In this document: piece after piece, positions 48,701 to 63,031 of the stretch
Position numbering within the stretch: position 1 is the stretch's first letter
Layout: every line of letters starts with the position of its first letter
NCBI RefSeq assembly: GCF_014905175.1
Contig: NC_057792.1
Coordinates: 17,428,963 to 17,492,962 of the forward strand
Length of the DNA stretch: 64,000 nucleotides
Direction of reading: 5' to 3'
DNA from: Aphidius gifuensis
Lineage: Eukaryota > Arthropoda > Insecta > Hymenoptera > Braconidae
Notes under the pieces: generated by a model
Told to the model about the DNA's origin: nothing
Database searches by the model: none
The model's input: the letters and a program-made list of their open reading frames with translations, nothing else
Program-made: the position numbers and the translations under genes

Positions 48701-51700
48701 GTATTGTTCTCATCATTCTGTATAATTACATACAAATATGTTTTTAAGCTTGTGCACAATGCATTTGGTAAATGATATGTAGTGTGTAATTTATCTAAGA
48801 TACCAGACTCTATTTAGAAATCCAGCTGTCTGCAGAAATTTGTGGTAGAAAATTTGGTACACACATAAAGACTTGAAGAATATTTTTTTAAAAATCATAA
48901 TAATATTTTTATATTTTTCCCAAATGTATATTTGCCATTTTCTGATGATGTCTATTGTTGTTTTTATATTGTGGTTTCAACAGTTGAGTTGTTCTTGTTC
49001 GTTGTTTCTATATATTCAATGTGCTTATGACACAAGGGAAATATAAAAACTAAAAAGTCACTGAGTCAACAGCCTGGAGAAGTATATATACAATAAAAAT
49101 AATAAAAATTAAATTATATTTCAAGTTTTCAACTAAATTTTGGCAATAAAGATTCAAAATGTTTCGCTTCGTCTATACACCATTATGCACCAAGTACCAG
49201 TTCACCCATTACATATTTTCCTTCATTTTTATACTTCAATTTTTATTCATTTCTTTTCATGCATGAATCTTTTTTATTTATTTTTTTTTAAAAAAGAAAA
49301 TATTAATTTCCTTCTGTTTTTACTCACGTATTCTTTTTCACAAAATTTTTCTCCAAGGTAATGCTTTTTTTTTTTTTCGTTTTGTTTTTCATTTTATATA
49401 TTATATATATTTTTTTTTTTATTTGGTCATGTTTTTGTATGTTCTTTTTTATATATATTTTCCTCATGGTTTTTTGCATATATATATATTTATTTTTTAA
49501 CCTCCCTGTCACACTTAACTGTTCATGTCTTGTGTGTTTGCCATTAGAGAGAGATGGATTTAAATCTCGCGGGATCACACGGATGCACTTTATACACATA
49601 TGCATTTGATATTGTATTATATATATATAGTTACACACGACTGGCAATATGCCCTTTTTTTTTTTTTTTACCTTGCTATACATATCAGCAAAGATGAGAC
49701 TTGTCTCACCTTCCTTCAAGCATTTTTCTTTACCACTTTTATCATTTTTTTTTTTTTTCCTATATTTCTTTTTCATTTTCATGTCTTGATTTTTTTTTTT
49801 TCTTCTTTATGGGCTCTACCTCAATGCTTGCATTGCATGCAAATTTTTTTCTCCATCGAAAAATATAAGCGTAGACGAGTCACGATCGACACCACTGTCG
49901 CTTTAGTCATCAGCTATATACCAGAGACACGCAGATTCTTTTCTCTTGTATACTATGTACCAGCAAAAGTGCCAGAGAAACGTTAAAAAAAAATATATGT
50001 GTATATGAAAAAAATAAAGTAACGGGTTTTCTCTGACACTCACTTGATAAAGTTTTACGGGAAAGAATTTCCGACTTTATTTTTATTTGTACAATTTGTC
50101 ACAGGCACTTTTCCTCATTCTACCATTAAATTATTATTATTTTTTTTTTTCTCTTTCATTTTATATATATATTTTATTCTTTAAATTATTATTATTATTA
50201 TTTTCATTGTTTATTTATGATTGTTTCCATTTAATTTAAGTGAGACTAATCACTTGGGACAGCAAGCAACAACAACTTTAAAACAAATTATAATGAATTA
50301 TTATAAGAAAGTGCTGATCATTATATTTTTTATTTATGATGAAGGAATTAATTGTTACTTTTTTAACTTTCATTTTTTATCAAAATGCATTTTTTTTCAT
50401 ATTATCTAAAACAATTGTTGTAGATAAAGACTTTCAAATTTTTATATAATATATTTAATGCAATATTAATATATTATCCAAGGTTGGATGCATTCTACTC
50501 ATTTAAATGTACTATTTTTCACCTCAGTTGTTGTGGTTTTTATATTAAAATTGTCATATTGAGAAATAAATGTCATATAAAAAATTCAAAAAAGTCTTTA
50601 TATTCTCACGCAATCTTTGCATATACTGCATAATATGCGAAGCGTCTTGTATAAATAAATAAATTTAAAAAAAACTGACACAGATTAACATGTTAATTTG
50701 TTAAAGCAAGAATAAGGTTAATCATTTTCAAGAGATATTAAAAAATCAATTGATTTATTTATCAAGAAAATTTATAAATCTATTAAAAAAATTTTTGTAT
50801 AAGAAAAAAAAAGAAAAAAAATAAATTAATAAATTGTCTATGAATTTTCAAGTTGTATTTATAATAATAATTTTTAGTATGATGGTTTTAATTTATCACA
50901 AAAGAATATAAATTTATAGGTTCATTTGGGTTTATGATTATTTACCAAAGAAGAAGAGAGAAATGGTCGAAATACATAATATTGGCTGTAGAGCTCAGTT
51001 TGTGGTCTTCACGCAAGTAGAATAATAGATATATGTCTGTAATTACTTGGTTGAATTGCATATACACAAATAGTCAACACAGTTGGATATCACATATTGT
51101 GGCATGACACAATAACAATTCAAAGTAGAAGACATTATATTGCTACTACATACATATATATAAATATCAAAGTGACGGCGATGTAATCACCAACATCAGT
51201 TTACATCTGTCCAACTTTATATATCCACTTCTGTCGTCATCTTGTCCATATCAACATTTTCGCATATACATTAAATTCCCTCAGCTGCAACTTGAGATAT
51301 CAAAAAATAAATATATAAAAATACAATAAACGTTGTGCTTTCATGGGAGCTTTTTGTATACAAATGAACTTTTTCAATTTCAAAAATTATTTTTTCATTT
51401 TATTTATTTTTTTGTTGTGTCTTTTTGTGTAATAATAATTTTTGTTTATTTTTTTTTTTATATACTCATTCATTACCTACATTGTACACACCAAGTTTTT
51501 AAAATTAATTATATTCTACCCTTTTTTTTTTATTTTTTTATTTCTTAATTACAATATTATTTTTTTTATGATAAAAAAATATATGTTGAAAAAGTCGTTT
51601 TAAAAATAGAATTGAATACTTTTTAATTATCTTTTTGATATGTCGATCCTCTTGATTTAATGAGATGATTTAATAATTGGAAATATATTCCAACGTGAGT

Positions 51701-52802
51701 CAAATTATTAATTGAGGTTTTTTTTTCAACTATTTTTGATTTTGATTCATTCTTTTTCATTGTTGAAAAATGGATTATTATTATTTTTTTTCTATTTGTA
51801 TTCAGTGGTTAGTCTTTTGTGTTTGTATAGTTTTCTTTTTTATTTCCATTATCTGTTGAAATTGATTTTTTAATAATTATTTTCAAGTAACCCAGTGGTG
51901 TGCAGACTGCAGTTGATGTATCAAACAGACAATTCCAATGTTTCAATGTTGCTATTATAGAAAATATGTAGATTCTCGAATAATCGCCACTTGATCAAAC
52001 TCATAGATATACATATTTATAACTGCAATTTATCAACAACTGTGTCAATTCAACATTCGCTAAAAATTCTCGAATGATTATACAATCATTATGCTTTTTT
52101 TATAAAACAATAAAAATATTTTTAAATTGATTCTTTTTAAATATATAATTATTAAAATTCCAATATTTATATTTGCGACATTGTAATTTAAATATAATTG
52201 TAAAAAAGAAAAGCATTATAAAAATATTTATATTGTAAAAATAATAGAAAATTATATTGTAGATATTTTGATTATATAAAAAAGAATTATTTCAATTTCG
52301 CTGTTTATGATTACAGTGATAATTGAAGTAGGAAATTGTCAATCGTTTTTTTCATTTCATTTCATTTTTTTTTTTTCTATCAATGACAATTCGATTATAG
52401 AAGTCGTAACACGCTACCGCACAAATTCTGTCGTGGTATTATAAAGAAGAAATTCACTGCGTTGGCGGAAAGAAACCACAACCGATCAAGACTTTCCCCA
52501 TTTTTAGATATATATATCTACGACTATATAGTTTTTATGCTGGATACTCAGTGAAGTAGAAAACTTGCTGTTTCTCCTCCTCTCAACTTTGCAGTTGTTT
52601 TTTTTTTTTTTTTTATTTTTATTTTCCTCCTTTCATTCTTTTTATTTTTTAATATTTTATTTTTTAGATAACATTTTATATGTGTATATGAATTTTTTAT
52701 GCTTTTATATATATATACAGTTGTGTATGTATGTTACATTATATGACACTAGATAAAATGACATTTTTGTTTACACATGTTTTACTTTCTTTATGTTAAC
52801 AG
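40270..52802. other. 12.5-kb region without a recognisable gene
   Basis: Starts with the Ggamma30A 3' region. The rest is very AT-rich, with islands of higher complexity near 42030-42120, 43190-43340, 44300-44400, 45760-46010, 47250-47470, 47600-47730, 49500-49980, 51000-51290 and 52380-52560. None gives a believable protein; the frames in them are short, without paired splice sites or known motifs. Since the Cht7 start exon is missing, some islands may be its 5' exons, promoter or first-intron enhancers. No tRNA-like fold was recognised. Confidence 0.5.
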
Positions 52803-55800
52803 GTTACAAGTTGTGGATTACTTGCTGTTGCAAGGCCCATCGTCATAATATGCATGACTTTTATTATTCTTGCTGTTGTAAATGATGCAGAAGGTAATTT
52901 ATATTCACTCATTATGTCATAGTATATTTAATCGAGGATCCATATTGTATAGTCAAAACTTGCTGTTCATAACAACAACGATTTATCAAATATTTTCTTT
53001 TTTTTTTTTGTTATGATTTTATTATTATTAATCATGGTATAAAAGTTTTTAATATTTTCGAGATAATATAATTTCAAATGTTATTTATTTTTTATATTTT
53101 TTCATAATAATAATAATAATAATTTATTAGCCAATATTAATTGTTAAATTGTTAATGTTCTTATTAGGTGTAATTTCATCAAATTGAAATCATTTAATCG
53201 ATTTAAAATATACAATTCAATATAATGAGCTGATTATTTTCGGAATGCTCCAATTTTTCCAAAAATCTTTAATAAATAATGGCAGGAATAATTTGATAAC
53301 CTCTGGTAAATTGTTCGATATAATTAAAAAATAATTTGATTAATAAAAAAATTTATTTAAAGAAATTTAAAAGTAAAAAATCAATAAATATTTTTTATTA
53401 TAATAAAAATTCAAAGTGTAAAATTTATTTCTTTGTTTTTACATACAAATAAAATTCAAATTATATAATTTAATAGTCAAAGAAGATGTTGTAAGTTATA
53501 AAAAATAATAGGACAATAAAAAAAATTGAATTGAAAAAAAAATAAATTTTAGCATTTAATAAAAAGTAATTTTTTATATTTATATATTTAAATAAAATTT
53601 TTTTTTAAAGCAAATAAAATTTTATCAAAATCAATTTTATATTTGACCGAACAAATTTACTGAACCGAACAAAAAAAAAATATATTATATTTCTCTCGGT
53701 TCATGTATATAAAATCTTGTAAGTTTATTAAAATTTATAACGAAAAAAAAAATAAATGACCTTATTTGATAAATATGTATTTCGTGTTTATTTTTAAAAA
53801 TATATCTTGATAATTTTTTTTTTAATATTAAAATTGATTAGATTAATTATTACCATATCTATTACTCATATTTAAAAAAAATTATCTATAAAAAACAATA
53901 TTGTATATTTATTTATTAAACTATAGCTTTATAAAAATGAATAATAACCAATAACCTCGTATAATATTATATATGAACATTGTGATGCAATTTTTCATGA
54001 GTACATACAGAGTAGGTTTACCTCCATTATTATCAATATATTTTCTGCTCGATACACTTTCATATAAAAAAAACCCAAATAAGAATAATAGGTATAAATA
54101 TTTTTTTTTAACCCGTGAAAAAAAAATAATAATAGCGCATCCAAGGCAGACCATAAAACGCCATCTTTTCAGAGTTATATTCACAATTTACGGCCCTATA
54201 TATAATAATATACATTATTTTTTTTATTATTATTAGTTTTTTTTTTTTTTTTATCATTTTTTGTCTCGCGAATAACAAAATGACCAATTTAATAACCAAA
54301 CGGAATATTCATTTTATTATTTTTTCCTGGACAAATGGAGTACTATGATTTTTTGGTAATTTAAAATGAATAAATCAATTGTTAATTTGTTTTATATCTG
54401 CAAAAGACGGTAATAATATTTTTTAAATATTGCTAAATGATAGATGATAACTATGCGCGACAATTGAACAGACGTATAAAAAATTCTTTTAGATGGCTGA
54501 CGTAATATAGGGTTGTTTCACTTGACTCAACATCTCTGCTTGATCAATGACTTATAATTATTCAATATATAATTATTTATTTATTCAATGGATTACAAAT
54601 TTCATAATTATTTTGAAATATACATATATATTCATAAAACACAGATAAAATTAACCTAATAATATTTTTTATTTCTCTTAATTTTTAGCTCGGATGTTGA
54701 GACATGTTTAGGGCTTTGAAAAAAAAAATAAATAAATGTTATTTTTATATATTATACTTTATGATTAAGCCATTAACTGTGAAAATAATTTTTTCATGTT
54801 GTAAAAAAATAATAATAAATTCAAGAAAAAATATAAAATAATATATGTATGTTTTTTTTTTTTTAATTAAATTTATGTTTTATATATTTTTTTCAATTAA
54901 AGGTGCAAGAAAACGTTTTCGACGTCCAACAACATCAGCACCAGGTTTGTCAAACAATGATCAAGAGGTTTCAGCAAGTGTTAATAGATTCAAAGTGACG
55001 AGAAATCGACTTGGTTCAAAGCTGACAAACAATGAACTACAAACTGGTCTTGGCACCAAGACAAGTGATTACAAGGTACAACAGCCATTCATTATACTTA
55101 ATAATAATAATAATAAATTTAAATTATCAAGTATTCATAAATATAATTATATTTATATAAAATATTATATATTTACTTTCAAATGTTAGTGTTAATAATA
55201 CACGTAGTTCAACTAAAATAATCACCAATTTACGTGATATTTTTTTAATGACTCAAAATGCAATTTAACATGATTTTTTGTAACTCAATTAACCTGTCTC
55301 ATATCATATAAAATTATGATGTTAATTATACTCTTAAATACTAATTTTATATATAACATAAAAAGGTGAAAAAAAAATAATATAGATGTAATAATAAAAT
55401 TTATTTTTTCTTCTTTATAAATTTTTTTAAAAATTTGTGATTTTTTTGTTTTAAAAATAATATAAATGAAAATATTTAAATCTGATTAGAATATATGTAT
55501 TATAAATGTATTAGTCTGTAGTAATTTGATTTTAAATCTTTTAAAAAATCTACGAAAAAAAAAAAAAAATAAAAAAATGTCTTATTTGAAATGCTTATCA
55601 GTTTAAGAGATAAAGCCTCCATGATAACAGATAATAATAACGTGCCTATTTCCAGATCGTTTGTTACTATACAAATTGGTCTCAGTATCGTACGAAAATT
55701 GGTAAATTCATGCCTGAGGATATTCAACCTCATTTATGTACTCATATTATATTTGCATTTGGATGGTTAAAAAAAAATAAACTAACTAGTTTTGAATCAA

Positions 55801-58800
55801 ATGACGAGACTAAAGATGGAAAAATTGGTCTTTATGAAAGAATTGCAAGTCTTAAAAAAGCAAATCCTTCACTTAAAATTCTTCTTGCAATTGGTAAGTT
55901 ATTATTATCATTAAAATAAAACCATAATAATTATTAATTATATATATTAATTTTAATAAACAGGTGGTTGGTCATTTGGAACTCAAAAATTCAAAGACAT
56001 GACATCAACAAGATATGCAAGACAAACATTTATTTACAGCTCAATACCATATCTTCGTGATCGAGATTTTGATGGTCTTGATATTGATTGGGAATATCCA
56101 AAAGGTGGTGATGATAAAAAAAATTATGTTCTACTTTTAAAAGGTAAATATAAATTAAAATAAATTATCAAAAGAAATAAAAAAATTGTGTTAATACAAA
56201 AAAAATTTTTAAAAATAGAACTTCGAGAGGCATTTGAAGCTGAAGCTCAAGAACGAAAAAAACCACGTTTATTGCTGACTGCAGCAGTACCAATTGGTCC
56301 AGACAATGTTAAGAGTGGATACGATGTACCGGCAGTTGCAAGGTAATCAGAATAACCAATCACCAATACTAATTAATTTCATACCGCTTGTTACCAGCTT
56401 TATAATAAATCAAGTCTATATATACAGACAATAAATGATATATGATACACACACCGATTAAGCAATATATTGAATATATTTGTAAATTGATTGAGTTTAT
56501 GTTTGTTGTATCGTAAATTTATCAGTCATTAATTTACCACATTGCCAAACAACAACAACAGTTAAATTATAATTTTATTTTTAATTAATATTTTAATAAT
56601 TATTTACTTAACAGTTACTTGGATTTTATTAACTTGATGGCATATGATGCTCATGGTAAATGGGAACGTGAAACTGGACACAATGCTCTATTGTATTCTT
56701 CATCACTTGATTCTGAATGGCAAAAACAACTTAGTGTTGATAATGCTGCAGCAATGTGGGTTAGACTTGGTGCACCTAAAGAAAAAATGATTATTGGAAT
56801 GCCAACTTATGGAAGATCATTTACTTTATCAAATCCAGATAATTTTCGTGTTCATGCACCAGCAAGTGGTGGTGGTAAAGCTGGTGAATACACAAAAGAA
56901 TCTGGTTTTTTAGCTTATTATGAGGTAATATATTTTATATTATTAATAAATTTCTTTATTTTAATTTAAAATAAACAATTATTTATTTTTTTTTAATTCA
57001 ATGAATTTTAAATGAATATTATTCAACTGAAGAAAATATATTTCATGTAACTCACGTAGATAATTTAATCATCAGTTTACCGAGATTTTATGATGCGTCT
57101 GTCATGTAAATTTTGTACAAATACTAGCTATGGACAGTTACTTGAACTAAATTTATTGACTTAACAGACCAACACTAATGTACCATTATCATCTGCATAA
57201 ATATATATACATAAATAAATTTTAAAACATGAAAAATAGCATGATAATAAAAAAGTATATTTATTTAAAAAGAAAAAATTAAAATAAAAAACGATATACA
57301 TTAATTGTTTTTTTTTTTTTTTTTGTTGAAAAGATTTGTGAAATGTTACAAAATGGAGCAGCTTATGTATGGGATGATGAGATGAAAGTACCATATTTAG
57401 TTCAAGGTGATCAGTGGGTTGGTTTTGATGATGAACGAGCAGTAAGAAATAAAATGATTTGGCTTAAAGACAGAGGTTACGGTGGTGCAATGGTATGGAC
57501 TGTTGATATGGATGATTTTAATGGTACATCATGTCCTGGTAATATTAAGTATCCACTTATAACTGCAATGAGAGAAGAACTTAGAGGTATACCACGTACA
57601 AGTGGTGAAAAAGATGTTGACTGGAGTAAAATTGCTGCAACAGTCAGTGAAATTGTTATTGAAAAACCACAACCTGAAAAAATATCACCAAGTGAAATAC
57701 TTAATAAAGTTAAAAAAGCATTTAAACCAACATCAACACAATTGGTTATTAATACACCATCACGAGGTAATTTATTAATTATTTATTTTAAATTAAAATG
57801 ACAATAAAATTTTATGCAAATTATAAATGTTGAATTTCAATCACGTTGTTTGAAAATTTATGAAAATTATTTAACCACAACATTAAAATAAATAAATAAT
57901 AATTATTATTGATAATTTTTTTTTTTTTTATTTACTCAAAAGTTAAAGAATTTCATACAAATTTTTTAAATAAATATTAAAATTTAATTTAATAATCAAT
58001 TTTAACAACATCAATGTATTTCTCACTATAAAATTTATTTAATTATTTTTCGTAATTAATTTGCACTTATAATTAATAAATACATGGCGATAAATTATTC
58101 AGAACAATAGCATGCATGGCCAGCGACTGAAAAGTAATTTTTTTTTTTATTTTTTTTTTACGTACAGGGAAAACGCGTTGAATGAGAAATGAAAAATAAA
58201 ACAAAAAAAAAAAAGCAAATAGTTAAAATTTAAAAATAAAAAAAATAATAAAATAAATATAATTATTAATAAAAATTAAAACTGAATAAAAAATTAATAT
58301 AAATTCACAGTAAATTATTTATTTTAATTTTTTTTTTATTAACTGTTTTTGTGAGAAAAAAAAATATTTAAAAAAAATGAAATTTGATCTTGGAAATTAG
58401 CGTTGCTCTAATTCACACAAGAAACAATTATTTCCATAATTTTTTAGTTAATAATATAATGATTAAAAATTAATGATAAAATTAAAAAAATAATTTGTCA
58501 TTATTTTTAATAGTAGAAAATACTTGATAAATTTATTTAAAATAAATAATAAATAGTATAAATTTATCATTTATTTTTGTTTTGAATTTTTCTTGATGAT
58601 ATGTGTGAATATGTGTTGTACACAATAGCAAGTACTTGAGACAATGGATAATACTAAGATACATATATTATATGGATTTAAACAGAAAGGGGACCCTTGA
58701 CGATTTGTTACTTGACAAACTGGTCGCACAAACGTCCTGGTGCTGGTAAATTTATGCCCGAGGACATTGATCCAAGTCTCTGCAGTCACGTTGTATACGC

Positions 58801-61800
58801 GTTTGCAACGTTGAAGGATCACTTGCTGACTGAAAGCAACGAAAAAGATGCTGAGATGTATGAGCGTTTGATTACTTTGAGAGAAAAAAATCCAGATATT
58901 AAGGTAAGCCACTATTACCATATACCATTTATTTAAATAAAGCTTAAAAATATCAATATCTCTTTAAATTTTTACACAAATAAATTCGCATATTCAATAA
59001 AAAAAATCAATTTTATATTTATTTACATTTTTTAAAAAACTCTACAAAATTTATTTTTAATTGGTAGTTATTTAAACTTACCAATAATAATAATTTTAAA
59101 TATCGTAAACGTACTTTAAAAGTATTAAATTGTTATAATAATGTACACTCTCATTAAATAGACTTGAATTTTATCTATATATATATTTAAGTTTGTGATT
59201 ACATTAACTTCAACTTGAATTTTAAACAAGGAAACTCAAGTAATTGTTAAGAGTTTAAGAAAAATGAAAAATTTATGAGTTAATAAATATATGCATATAT
59301 AACTAATCTAAATTTTCTTTTTTTTCTTTTTTTATTTAACAAATTAAAAAAAGTAAAAAAACCATAATTTAAACTTATATATATTCTTTAAAATCACTTT
59401 TTTAAATTGAGTAAAGAAAAAAAGTATTTTAAATTTTTTTAAAATGTTAAACAAGTATAAAAATAAAATATATTCGACATTGATGTTTTTTTTTTTAACT
59501 TAATAATAATTTAAAGTTATTTAAATAATATAGATTTTTAATATTTACAGATTCTTTTGGCGATTGGTGGATGGGCATTCGGTTCAACGCCATTTAAAGA
59601 ACTTACGAGTAATACTTTCCGCATGAATCAATTTATTTACGAAGCAATTGAATTTCTCAGAGAGTATAAATTCAATGGTCTAGATGTTGACTGGGAATAT
59701 CCACGGTATTATAAATTGCATAAAAAATATATTCAATCAAATAAATATATATAATAAAATTATTATAATATCATAAAGAAAAAAAAAAAATAAAACTAAA
59801 TGTAAATTATATTAATTTCACCGGTAATATAATTTTTTTTTTATTTTTAGTGGAGCTGATGATAGAGCTGCTTATGTGAATCTTTTGAAAGAATTGAGAT
59901 TGGCTGTTGAAGGAGAAGCAAAAGATTCAGGACAACCAAAGTTAATACTTTCAGCTGCTGTACCAGCTAGTTTTGAAGCTATTGCTGCAGGGTAAATTAA
60001 TTTACTTTTTGTCCACCAATTTATATAAAATTTAACTTTTAAATTACATTACAAGATTCTTGAGTATTTTTTTTTAAATACACATAAATTTTTTTATTTT
60101 TATTTTATTATTAAACAGCCATATACTCATGTGAAATTATTTTTTATTTGTATGATCTTTTTATTACTTGAAAAAAAAAAAAAATTGTTCAATTTATTTT
60201 ATCCCTTTTTTTTAACAGCTATGATGTACCTGAAATATCAAAATACTTGGACTTTATTAGTATTAAAACTTATGATGTTCATGGACAATGGGAAAGACAA
60301 GTTGGCCACAATAGTCCACTTTATCCTTTAGAAAGTGCCACAAGTTACCAGAAAAAACTCACTGTCGTAAGTTTATTAAAATAAAAATAATAATTTTTAT
60401 ACTAATAGAAATAATGATAATTAAAAAAAAACCAACTTGTGTATGCTATTTATTTTTTATTTTTACTAAAGCATCTTCATTCCAGATTCATTTTATATTT
60501 GATGCTTCTTTTCTTAATGTTCTCATTTCCTGTTGAGCCCTTATTCTTCTTCTTCTTCTCCTATAATTTTTTTCCTTTTTTTTCTCATCTTTTTCATTAA
60601 CTTTTTTTTACTGAAACCTATAACTAAAAATGAGCTCCGTTATTTATTTTTTTTTATTTTTGCATAGTACATTTTTTTGCATTGCATATTATTTTTATAC
60701 TGTACATCAGATACCGTTGGCTTTTTTAAAATTTTATAATTAAATATATGTATAATTTTTTTGTTGTATCTTAAATAGGATTACAGTGCAAGAGAATGGG
60801 TTAAACAAGGTGCACCAAAAGAAAAACTTATGATAGGAATGCCAACATACGGTAGGTCATTCACACTAGTTGACAAAGACAAATTTGACATTGGCGCACC
60901 AGCATCCGGAGGTGGTACACCCGGCAACTTCACCAATGAATCCGGTTTTCTCTCATACTACGAGGTATTTTACCTTCCAACGTCCAACTTTAAATAATTA
61001 TAAAATTAACAATAGCTCGTTGCACACTTGACAAAGCTCAAAACTTTCAAAATGAAGCCATATTTTTTTATATATTTTTTATTTTTTTTCATAATTTAAA
61101 TTCATTACTATTACAAAAGTCATAAACTTTTATTGTTTTTCCTTTATTTTTTTTTTAATTAATATTATTATTTTTTTTTTTGTACAATAAGGTTTGCAGT
61201 TTTCTCAATGAAGATAATACGACTCTTGTTTGGGACAGTGAACAGCAGGTTCCATTTGCATATAGAGATGATCAATGGGTTGGTTTTGACGATGAAAGAA
61301 GTCTCATTAATAAGGTAATATTAATAAAATGTATAATTAAATATTTAAATTAAAACAAAGTCAATTTATTTTTTTATTTTTTTGGCAAACTCGCACATAT
61401 TTATTAATGATTTTTCATTGACTAAAAATTTTCTTCAATTGACAATTGATAAATTAACAAATGTAACATCATTCACACATTTTTAGCTATTATTAATTAT
61501 CACTATTACAATTTAAAAATAATAATAATTACACAAATTTTCAATCACAAAAAAAACAAAAAAAAAAACATTCAAAACACATTTTTCCTGTAAGAATTAT
61601 AGGCTTGGACATGATAATTATATCCAAATGATATGTTAATTATTGAGCGATCGATAAATATTGCTTTAATTCAATAATTTGTTTTTTTAAATATATTTAT
61701 TTGCTTTTTTTTGTTTTGTCAATAGATGAATTGGTTGAAAGAGGAAGGTTTTGGAGGTGTTATGATCTGGTCTGTTGACATGGATGATTTCAAGGGTTCT

Positions 61801-62561
61801 TGTGGTGCAGGAAAGTATCCTCTCATCAAGGCCATTAAAAATGAATTACTTGATTACTCAGTTAAACTTGAGTACGATGGCCCGTATGAAACAAATACAC
61901 GAAGTGGAAAATACACAACAAAAGATCGTTAGTTTTACATTTTATTTGATTTTATTTATATATTTATTTTTTATTTTATATATATCCCCCATCATCTTGA
62001 GCCATATGGTTGATCGACTTTTACAGAAAGCTCAGACAAGTTTTTTTTATTTTACTTTTATTATCATATATAGATTTTGTGATATATAATAAATTTATCA
62101 TTTTATATCTGTCTGGAATTGTTGACATAGTCATTTTATTTTTTTTTATTTTTTATCTTGAGAGATTTATCAAGTACCAGTTGTTCAAATGTCAAAATGA
62201 TCAAGTGCTAATAAACACTCTGTCTGAGCTTTCATATGTGTTACATAATTTATGCATCATGATAAAGTATCATTCGTAATTTATTTATAATTAATATCAC
62301 AAAAAAATAAATATAATAATGAGTAAATAAATTTTTTAAATATTTACAGCAAATGAAGTTACTTGTGATGAGGATGACAATCAAATATCTTATCATCCAG
62401 ATAAAAATGACTGTACAATGTATTACATGTGTGAGGGTGAACGTAAACATCATATGCCCTGCCCAGTTAATCTCGTTTTCAATCCAAATCAAAATGTCTG
62501 CGATTGGCCAGAAAATGTTGAGGGCTGTCTTCAACATACTCAGGCACCCCCAGTTAAATAA
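52803..62561 (+). CDS. Cht7: Chitinase with two GH18 domains and a chitin-binding domain (Cht7 group), 5' end not found
   Basis: Fifteen exons in continuous phase: 52803-52893, 54903-55075, 55656-55893, 55964-56143, 56219-56342, 56615-56924, 57334-57766, 58686-58903, 59551-59705, 59851-59991, 60219-60366, 60779-60964, 61192-61314, 61726-61927 and 62350-62561; together 977 residues. The first carries a hydrophobic membrane segment (ARPIVIICMTFIILAVV), then a basic linker, GH18-1 (YTNWSQYR to VDMDDFNG, catalytic FDGLDIDWEYP), a linker, GH18-2 (YLTNWSHKRPG to VDMDDFKG, catalytic FNGLDVDWEYP), and a CBM14 chitin-binding domain with six cysteines at the end. N-terminal anchor, two GH18 and one CBM14 is the group III (Cht7) layout, associated with cuticle chitin organisation and moulting. 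Both DxxDxDWE motifs keep the catalytic Glu. The initiator Met is on an undetected upstream exon. Confidence 0.88.
57767..58685. other. Cht7 inter-domain intron
   Basis: A 919-base AT-rich intron that falls between the regions coding the two catalytic domains. It holds no frame or repeat worth noting. Confidence 0.6.
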
Positions 62562-63031
62562 ATAGAAAATAGTAAAAAAAAAAACTGAAAGAATAAAAAG
62601 TAGTGAAAAAAAAAAAAAGAATAAATAATAAAATAAAGTCGATCATACAGCTTGGCTTGGCAATATTCGCTCTGTATATAAAAGTGAAAAAAAAAAAGGA
62701 AAAAAGAAAAAAAAATGATGAAGAAGAAATATAATATTGAATGATGAGAACGTGATTATTTAAATTCCCTCACTTTACCTTCGTGATACAACACTTATCA
62801 TAAAAAAAAAAAAAGGAAATTTTTTTCTCACTCATTTATCATTCTTACTTTTTTTTTTTTTAAATATTATTTTAAAACTATCTATACTTAACACTGTTAT
62901 TATTATTAATAATCTCACTCTTATATCTCTCGTTTTATCATTGTTTTTGTTTGTTTGTTTTTTTTTTTTGTATTATATTATTTGCACTTGAATTTTTTTG
63001 TCGGATAAAACAAGAATGGAAAAAAAAAAAA
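62562..63031. other. Intergenic, convergent 3' ends of Cht7 and LRR gene
   Basis: Short AT-rich spacer with AATAAA-type signals right after the Cht7 stop (aataaaaagtagtg and aataaagtcg). No gene seen. Confidence 0.6.

Noticed and set aside
49324..49986. Frames of 152 (minus) and 128 (plus) codons
   Set aside because: Overlapping antisense low-complexity frames (poly-K and poly-F), typical of A/T runs.
53921..54299. Frames within the first visible Cht7 intron
   Set aside because: Both strands open at the same place with low-complexity peptides; no motif.
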